The notes below the pieces were generated by a model that was given only the letters and a program-made list of their open reading frames with translations, did not search any database and was not told the DNA's origin. From a virus, in the IMG/VR virus record IMGVR_UViG_3300030328_001676, positions 1-28,519 of that record: 28,519 bases of DNA. One strand, written 5' to 3'. Each line of letters starts with the position of its first letter. The stretch's first letter is position 1. A program made the position numbers and the translations under genes. Positions 24,077 to 28,519 of this stretch are shown piece after piece.

Positions 24077-25449
24077 TCTGCACAATCACATTGAGGTTCA
24101 TTAACTCCTTCAAATAGGTCGGCAAGATATCTATCAACATCCTCCTCATCAAGAGCAGCGTATGCATCAGACTTATCTTGTACATCACCCATTACTTGGA
24201 GACTGTAGTAAAGAGAGGTTTGTGGAGACTTAAGCCACTCTTCAATAAATTCCTCATTCATTGTTGCCATATCTGACCACCAATTAAAAGAGTATCCGTG
24301 AAGAAGTCCACTGCTTTGGTATAGTTTCATGATACCGTCAGCAACAGCTTTGTAATTATCCCATCCAACTTCGGATGCAATTTCTACTTCGCCATAATCA
24401 TATGTTTGGACACCAAAGGTGCCAGAGTCACGGTCAACAGTCCGTGCAATAGGTGGTGCTATTTCAGGTGCACAAGTAAATCCATCTGTGTCCTGTGAGC
24501 GGTAGCTACAAGACGCAGTAGGAGCGATTGCAAAGGCTCGAACCATATTGTATTGACGAGCAATTTCAGACGCTTCCTTGATCCCCTGAGCAATGCGAGC
24601 AACAAGCTCATAAGCTACTGTTGCTTTTGTTTCGTTGTTATTAAATTGTTGGAGTGCACGTCCAAACTGCTCGTAACTAACGTTGTATCTCCGCAAGAGA
24701 TTCGCGAGACCCAATACTCCAAGTCCAACCTGTCTATCAGTGGCAGAAGATAAGTACTCTCCAGTCTCTCCCACACCCGTTCTTGAATGTAACTCACATA
24801 GTTCTTGCATCCCGACACGGTAAGCTTTTGGGATGTCTTCATATGTACAGGCTCCGAGGTTGACGTGCTGTAGCAGACAGGTTCCTCTGGAGGGCAGGTA
24901 CACTTCAAGACAAACGTTTCCACGTATTCTCTTTGTTCCTTCATACTTAACTTTATTGAGCCAGATGTCACCGGCTTTAATTGCTCCTAATAGATACTGT
25001 TTAGTTAGTGGATCCATATCGTTCCACCATTCATCAGTGATGTTTACACATCGCTTGACCCATGGCAGTTGATCACGAGGAGTCCTAATAAACTCTTCGA
25101 TGTCGGGATGCGATGCATCAATATGGAGCACTATCGCACCGTTCTTGTATTTTCCACCCCTCCTTAGTGTTTCGTTGAGGCTGCTATAAATTCTTCCAAA
25201 CGAGACTGGACCTGAAGCAATAAGTCCATTGCCATTATCGCTTCCTTTCGGTCGTAGTTTTGAAAGGTGGATCGCGCATCCAGCGCCATTACGGAGTGCA
25301 TGAGAGGCGAAACGCCAGGAGCTTTCGATACCATTAGGACCCTCCATTGAGTCTTCAACAACAAATACTGTGCAGGACACTGGCAAGCGTCCTTCGGGAT
25401 CATCGATCCATGATTGCACCCGTCCGGTGCGAGAAATAAGATTAGACAT
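24073..25449 (-). CDS. nrdA: Class I ribonucleotide reductase, large (alpha) subunit, compact, 458 aa
   Basis: Reduces ribonucleotides to deoxyribonucleotides for phage DNA synthesis. The catalytic set is complete: redox Cys26 (LPVSCTVF), Asn178-x-Cys180-x-Glu182 (NVCLEV), partner Cys191 before VNLGA, the phosphate-binding APTASCSYRSQ loop, and a radical-transfer Tyr pair in TSLYYSLQ. The C-terminal Cys454-x-Cys456 can act as the thioredoxin-fed swivel. It lacks the N-terminal ATP-cone and is far shorter than E. coli NrdA (about 760 aa), so dATP overall inhibition is probably absent. The adjacent beta gene and the YY pair identify class I rather than class II. The start at 25449 lies inside the MazG gene end (8-nt overlap). 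Confidence 0.92.
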   Translation of the reverse strand: MSNLISRTGRVQSWIDDPEGRLPVSCTVFVVEDSMEGPNGIESSWRFASHALRNGAGCAIHLSKLRPKGSDNGNGLIASGPVSFGRIYSSLNETLRRGGKYKNGAIVLHIDASHPDIEEFIRTPRDQLPWVKRCVNITDEWWNDMDPLTKQYLLGAIKAGDIWLNKVKYEGTKRIRGNVCLEVYLPSRGTCLLQHVNLGACTYEDIPKAYRVGMQELCELHSRTGVGETGEYLSSATDRQVGLGVLGLANLLRRYNVSYEQFGRALQQFNNNETKATVAYELVARIAQGIKEASEIARQYNMVRAFAIAPTASCSYRSQDTDGFTCAPEIAPPIARTVDRDSGTFGVQTYDYGEVEIASEVGWDNYKAVADGIMKLYQSSGLLHGYSFNWWSDMATMNEEFIEEWLKSPQTSLYYSLQVMGDVQDKSDAYAALDEEDVDRYLADLFEGVNEPQCDCAE

Positions 25450-25825
25450 TGACAAGATCTTTCAAAATTGGTGGTTGATATTCTGGTCCTTTAAGAACCT
25501 TTCCGTCAGCTCGACGGATAGGTTTACCATCCAAGCCAAGCTTTGACATGTTTGATTTATGGACACGATCAAGTGCTTCTTCTAGATCCCATTCCATATT
25601 TTCTGCATACTGAAAGCAGACATAAACAAGGTCTGCTAACTCTTTTAATTCATTCTCATATGTTTCTGTATTGACAGCTGATCTGAACTCTTCGAATTCT
25701 TCAGCGATCAAACCCAGTTGCATAGTCCGGTTCTCCGTCGAGTTCTGGATTCCATAAGCTTGTCGGAACTGAATTGCTTGGTCGGAAAGAGAGCGTGGTG
25801 TTGTACGTACTGTGTTCGAGTTCAT
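25442..25825 (-). CDS. mazG: MazG-like nucleotide pyrophosphohydrolase, 127 aa
   Basis: All-alpha NTP pyrophosphohydrolase of the MazG/HisE superfamily. The Mg-binding signature is visible as EEFEEF followed by ELKELADLVYV, then FQYAENMEWDLEEALDRVHK and the phage-type C-terminus MSKLGLDGKPIRRADGKVLK. Cyanophage MazG proteins have been proposed to alter ppGpp or hydrolyse dNTPs; the substrate here is unknown. I start at the Met at 25825 (MNSNTVRTTPRSLSDQ), because SDQAIQFRQAYGI belongs to the domain; the frame is open further upstream but only inside DUF3310. That makes a 125-nt overlap with the DUF3310 gene. It sits just before ribonucleotide reductase, consistent with nucleotide metabolism. 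Confidence 0.87.
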   Translation of the reverse strand: MNSNTVRTTPRSLSDQAIQFRQAYGIQNSTENRTMQLGLIAEEFEEFRSAVNTETYENELKELADLVYVCFQYAENMEWDLEEALDRVHKSNMSKLGLDGKPIRRADGKVLKGPEYQPPILKDLVNV

Positions 25826-26003
25826 TTTCAAGATAGTGGATAGCCTTTTTAATGTCCTCCTCTTTCGTCTTAGGAGATTTGAAACCGGCTCTGCAAATAT
25901 ATTTAATAGCATTACCTAGGTGATAATTTAGATCTTGATCTCTAATGAAATCCCAGACCTCAATAGCTCCACGGGTGTAGTGAGAGGGTGATTTGTTTAC
26001 CAT
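25701..26003 (-). CDS. DUF3310-family protein, 100 aa
   Basis: Residues 6-64 carry the DUF3310 pattern common in phages: SPSHYTRGAIEVWDFIRDQD, then LNYHLGNAIKYICRAG, then KEEDIKKAIHYLENELE. The family's role is unclear; some members are labelled nucleotide-kinase-like. The ~36 residues after the domain (TYNTTLSFRPSNSVPTSLWN…) look unlike a folded extension and run through the start of the mazG frame, so the true C-terminus may be incidental. Its ATG overlaps the NblA-like stop by 7 nt. Confidence 0.85.
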   Translation of the reverse strand: MVNKSPSHYTRGAIEVWDFIRDQDLNYHLGNAIKYICRAGFKSPKTKEEDIKKAIHYLENELEHSTYNTTLSFRPSNSVPTSLWNPELDGEPDYATGFDR

Positions 26004-26203
26004 TGAGACAGTAAGTTTTTAACGTTGTTTCCTAAGACAAAACACTGACGCTGTAGTGCTAACAAAATAGTAATAAGATCTTCTTTGCTAGCTTTCTCTA
26101 CACCATCTTCTAGTTGTCTCATCTTAAATTGTTGCTCCATCGTTAAGTCAGTAACTGGAAACGGTGGAGGGGTTGAAGAGTATTGGTCCGTTGTCATAAT
26201 CAT
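25997..26203 (-). CDS. nblA: NblA-like phycobilisome degradation adaptor, 68 aa
   Basis: NblA binds phycobiliproteins and hands them to Clp protease, dismantling the light-harvesting antenna. From residue 20 the product reads LTMEQQFKMRQLEDGVEKAS then KEDLITILLALQRQCFVLGN and VKNLLSQW, matching the family pattern: L-x-x-EQ-x-F-x-x-R near the N-terminus, an acidic/helical middle, and a C-terminal helix of V-x-x-N-x-x-x-x-LL. Size fits NblA (about 55-65 aa). The first ~20 residues (Ser/Thr/Pro-rich) are extra; Met3 is an alternative start, and Met22 would remove the overlap. The gene starts 56 nt inside the exonuclease gene. The call is by pattern only; a marine cyanobacterial small helical protein of the same type is the alternative. 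Confidence 0.62.
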   Translation of the reverse strand: MIMTTDQYSSTPPPFPVTDLTMEQQFKMRQLEDGVEKASKEDLITILLALQRQCFVLGNNVKNLLSQW

Positions 26204-26867
26204 CTGCTGTAAGGATCTTTGCTAATCGTGCATTCCTTAAAGCATCTTCTTCCGTCAGACCTTTTTGAATGAACGCTCGGACCACACTATTCCAAGTGTA
26301 TCCGTATTCGGCAAAAAATTTTGCGCTAGTTTTTATACCGAATCCTGGTGCTCCTGAATAACCATCAGTTGAGTCACCAGCAAGTGTTTGGATAAGGAAC
26401 CATTCCCATCCAGATTGTTTATCGATTGTGAACATCTCTTCCATGTTGTATAACCTGCCTGGTATCTGTTTCATATCCTTATCGGGTGAAACAACTACGC
26501 AGTCATCATTCGATGTTGCATAGATACCCATAGCATCATCAGCTTCCAGTTCAGGCATACGGATGACTTTATATTCATCATGGAGTTTATGTATCACACG
26601 GCGATAGCCACATGGTTTCTTACGGTTGCGATGACCTTTATAGTCAGGAGCAACACGCTTTCTAAAATTAGTAGAGTCACTAAAGAATAGGATTACTTCA
26701 GAGTCAAAGAACTCACCACTAATACGATCAAGATCTCTTTTTACACCATTGTAGGCTTCAGAGAATTTAGAGCCAACCATAATGACATCATCGCCCCAAT
26801 CAATGTCGTACTCAGCAGCAGCGCAACTCTTATAGACAATGTAATCAGCATCAATTAAAAGTTTCAT
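26148..26867 (-). CDS. 5'-3' exonuclease (T7 gp6-like, FEN/PIN domain), 239 aa
   Basis: Metal-dependent exonuclease that degrades host DNA for nucleotides and removes RNA primers. Acidic active-site clusters are visible: LLIDADYIVY at the N-terminus, then the RKRVAPDYKGHRNRKKP helix-gateway segment, PELEADDAM, VVVSPDKDMKQ and TLAGDSTDGYSGAPGFGIKT (the helix-hairpin-helix region). Length is shorter than T7 gp6 (300 aa) but all motifs are present. The ATG at 26867 has GAGGT upstream and lies 17 nt inside the talC 3' end; a TTG four codons earlier was rejected. It feeds the MazG and ribonucleotide reductase functions next to it. Confidence 0.9.
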   Translation of the reverse strand: MKLLIDADYIVYKSCAAAEYDIDWGDDVIMVGSKFSEAYNGVKRDLDRISGEFFDSEVILFFSDSTNFRKRVAPDYKGHRNRKKPCGYRRVIHKLHDEYKVIRMPELEADDAMGIYATSNDDCVVVSPDKDMKQIPGRLYNMEEMFTIDKQSGWEWFLIQTLAGDSTDGYSGAPGFGIKTSAKFFAEYGYTWNSVVRAFIQKGLTEEDALRNARLAKILTADDYDNGPILFNPSTVSSY

Positions 26868-27492
26868 GATCAACCTCAAACTGACGCAAACCTGATTCAG
26901 TCAACACATGCTCAAACATCTGCCAAAAGACAGGTGAAGGCATAGTGACTACATCAGCTCCGTTGTAATAAGACCTAACTGCTCTATGAGGAGTTCGAAT
27001 AGATGCTGCTAGTACTTGAGTGCTAAGACCAGTAGTTTTATACAAGCCAGCAATACTTCTAACAACCTCAAGACCTGAGTAACCTTGGTCATCAATGCGA
27101 CCAACAAATGGTGATACATAAGTAGCACCTGCTTTAGCTGCTAGCAATGCTTGAGCAGCATTAAAGATTAAAGTGACGTTAGTACGTACACCATTACTAG
27201 ATAAGTACTTACATAGTTTCAATCCATCTTGATTCATAGGAAGTTTGACAGTACAAATATCGCCAAACATACTTATCAATTTATTTGCTTGTTTTTCCAT
27301 CTGTTGTAGGTTGCCTACTACTTCCATTGAGACATCTTCAACACCTAATTGCTCAAGTGATTTATAGACCTCAATAGGATCTTTACCTACCTTCCTTAGA
27401 AGGCTGGGGTTAGTAGTAACACCATCAATAAGACCTGTACCTAGGCATCTAATGATTTCACCAGTGTTAGCAGAGTCAATAAAGATTCTCAT
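26851..27492 (-). CDS. talC: Transaldolase (TalC / fructose-6-phosphate aldolase type), 213 aa
   Basis: Short transaldolase of the kind carried by many cyanophages, thought to pull carbon through the pentose phosphate pathway for NADPH and ribose during infection. Catalytic residues are in place: Asp6 (MRIFIDSAN), GVTTNPSLL, Schiff-base Lys83 in CTVKLPM, NVTLIFNAAQALLAAKAGA, YVSPFVGRIDD and VLAASIRTP, then GADVVTMP. Its ATG overlaps the stop of the 38-aa gene, and its end overlaps the exonuclease start by 17 nt. In the best-known cyanopodoviruses, as I recall, talC lies near the terminase end of the genome; here it is within the replication genes. Confidence 0.95.
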   Translation of the reverse strand: MRIFIDSANTGEIIRCLGTGLIDGVTTNPSLLRKVGKDPIEVYKSLEQLGVEDVSMEVVGNLQQMEKQANKLISMFGDICTVKLPMNQDGLKLCKYLSSNGVRTNVTLIFNAAQALLAAKAGATYVSPFVGRIDDQGYSGLEVVRSIAGLYKTTGLSTQVLAASIRTPHRAVRSYYNGADVVTMPSPVFWQMFEHVLTESGLRQFEVDHETFN

Positions 27493-27605
27493 CCCTGACC
27501 TCTACTCATCTTGCGATCACCTTTAGGTTTACTTAGACGACCTTGACCTTGTGTTGTCTTTTTCTTTGTGGACTTTGTTTCTTTCTTGTTTTTGTTGTAT
27601 AGCAT
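27489..27605 (-). CDS. Lysine-rich 38-aa mini-protein between DNA polymerase and talC
   Basis: Starts MLYNKNKKETKSTKKKTTQG and ends SKPKGDRKMSRGQG, with 11 Lys and 3 Arg. Its ATG shares one base with the polymerase stop (TAATG) and its TGA overlaps the talC ATG (ATGA), so it bridges the two genes without a gap. That exact fit is the main evidence that it is translated; an RGQG-type basic tail suggests nucleic-acid binding. It may equally serve as a coupling leader for talC. No homologue is known to me. Confidence 0.65.
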   Translation of the reverse strand: MLYNKNKKETKSTKKKTTQGQGRLSKPKGDRKMSRGQG

Positions 27606-28519
27606 TAGTGGGTGGTGCTCCAGTCTTTTCCTTTGACGGCTTCAGCATCAATTCTGATCCGCATGTTGTAGTACTCTCCAGCTTCTGTAGCTGCAAGTAC
27701 CAGGGATGAACATAAATCGTCGGCATGTTTTGGTTCTACTTCAAATTGCAGCTCATCATGTACAAACGCTAGTTGGCTACAGCAGAGCTTTAGTTCTTTT
27801 ATGTGGTCCTGATTTATAACCATCCAACGCTTAGCTATAACACCAGCGCCAGATTGCAATAGATAATTCAACGCTTTGTGAGGTGAATCCACCGCAATTT
27901 TTCTTCCATCGATAGATCGAATGGAGCCTTGCTCTGCAGTTTTCTTAATTGCTTCCAAGAGTGGACCCAATCCGTCAACCGCGTCAATAAACGCTGATCT
28001 AATCTCTTTGCCTTTTTTCTTAGCTTTGGAGGTTGATAACTGTTGGTCATAACTGTGTCCGATTTTTTCATCTCCAGCTCCATACAACATTGCGTATTGA
28101 ACCGTCTTGACTTGTCTCCTTGAAATTCCTATCTTGTCGGCATTAATTTGATGTATATCTCCATTCAGGAGAATATCCGCATAGCGACCATTGTCATACC
28201 GAGAAAGATAATGAGCAAGCATCCGAAGCTCAATCCCAGAAAGATCAGCTCCAACCATGACTTGACCTTCGCTTGCAATAAATAAACTTCTAAATCGTTC
28301 ATCACTATTTACTTGGGCGAGGTTTGGATTACGATGAGCACAACGATGGGTATTAGTAGATACACTACAATGGTGATGTAATCTGCCATTAGTCGTACAT
28401 AGCTTCAGCCAAGCGTTCGTGCCTTCCGAGATCTGACCAAGCATTTTCGTTACCGTCAAACATCTCAGAAACATCGTAGAAATCTCTGACCCAATCTCTT
28501 TCAACACCACTTCGTCGAT
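27605..28519 (-). CDS. T7-like family A DNA polymerase, C-terminal polymerase domain (runs off right edge)
   Basis: The last 304 residues of the replicative polymerase; the frame is open to the window edge, so the N-terminal exonuclease domain lies outside. Visible order: LTVTKMLGQISEGTNAWLKL, HRNPNLAQV, motif A GADLSGIELRMLAHYLSRYD, motif B RRQVKTVQYAMLYGAGDEKI (Tyr four after the Lys, as in T7 Tyr526), DGRKIAVDSPHKALNYLLQS and motif C AFVHDELQFEV. The end GKDWSTTH parallels T7 gp5 GPNWAICH. The TGRATH-type segment reads THRCAH here, slightly unusual. It overlaps the next small gene by one base. Confidence 0.96.
   Translation of the reverse strand: MDEVVLKEIGSEISTMFLRCLTVTKMLGQISEGTNAWLKLCTTNGRLHHHCSVSTNTHRCAHRNPNLAQVNSDERFRSLFIASEGQVMVGADLSGIELRMLAHYLSRYDNGRYADILLNGDIHQINADKIGISRRQVKTVQYAMLYGAGDEKIGHSYDQQLSTSKAKKKGKEIRSAFIDAVDGLGPLLEAIKKTAEQGSIRSIDGRKIAVDSPHKALNYLLQSGAGVIAKRWMVINQDHIKELKLCCSQLAFVHDELQFEVEPKHADDLCSSLVLAATEAGEYYNMRIRIDAEAVKGKDWSTTH

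Noticed and set aside
24077-24085. TTG start for the reductase beta subunit
   Set aside because: The ATG at 24076 overlaps the alpha stop as ATGA, a normal coupled start.
24073-25449. Class II (cobalamin) ribonucleotide reductase, a common label for cyanopodovirus versions
   Set aside because: A beta gene with ExxH metal motifs follows directly, and alpha has the class I C-terminal Tyr-Tyr pair.
27529-27726. 65-codon minus-strand frame starting inside DNA polymerase
   Set aside because: Its first 40 codons lie within the conserved polymerase C-terminus in another frame, and the 38-aa frame with exact start/stop overlaps explains the gap better.

Overview
The window is part of the genome of a T7-like marine cyanophage (a cyanopodovirus of the autographivirus type). 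Every gene I can support is on the minus strand, so the genome reads from right (28519) to left (1). The order follows T7: DNA polymerase, 5'-3' exonuclease, portal, scaffold, major capsid, tail tube A, tail tube B, three internal virion proteins, tail fibre. Host-derived photosynthesis and carbon genes (psbA, talC, and a likely nblA) point to a cyanobacterial host. A working nblA would favour a host with phycobilisomes, i.e. Synechococcus rather than Prochlorococcus; that is an inference.

Right block, replication and metabolism (28519 to 23176): the C-terminal half of DNA polymerase, a 38-aa basic mini-protein, transaldolase TalC, a T7 gp6-like exonuclease, an NblA-like phycobilisome-degradation adaptor, a DUF3310 protein, a MazG-type pyrophosphohydrolase, a compact class I ribonucleotide reductase (alpha then beta) and a 69-aa unknown. 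Each gene overlaps the next, by 1 to about 125 nt. Together they suggest carbon flow into the pentose phosphate pathway, dNTP supply, host DNA salvage and antenna dismantling.

Middle block (23192 to 14479): a 648-aa acidic protein with tandem repeats, portal, a 79-aa linker gene, scaffold, a 30-aa AT-hook-like peptide, a secreted outer-membrane beta-barrel protein, psbA (D1), a run of five small genes (62, 74, 52, 54 and 35 aa; two look holin-like), a 172-nt leader with a predicted three-way-junction RNA and two perfect palindromes, the major capsid protein and two small genes (49 and 72 aa). A strong intrinsic terminator with a UUCG tetraloop closes this block, where T7 has T-phi after gene 10.

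Left block, tail and internal core (14417 to 1): tail tube A and B, a gp14-like coiled-coil protein, a gp15-like protein with a muramidase-like C-terminal domain, a 99-aa unknown, a 1373-aa gp16-like protein, and the N-terminal ~586 residues of the tail fibre with a 37-aa (111-nt) repeat array.

The T7 core is ordinary. The parts most worth a second look are the three-way-junction RNA before the capsid gene, the nblA-like gene, the phage-encoded outer-membrane barrel, the small-gene cluster between psbA and the capsid, and the ribonucleotide reductase beta subunit that lacks the radical tyrosine. No database search was possible; all family calls rest on motifs recognised by eye.
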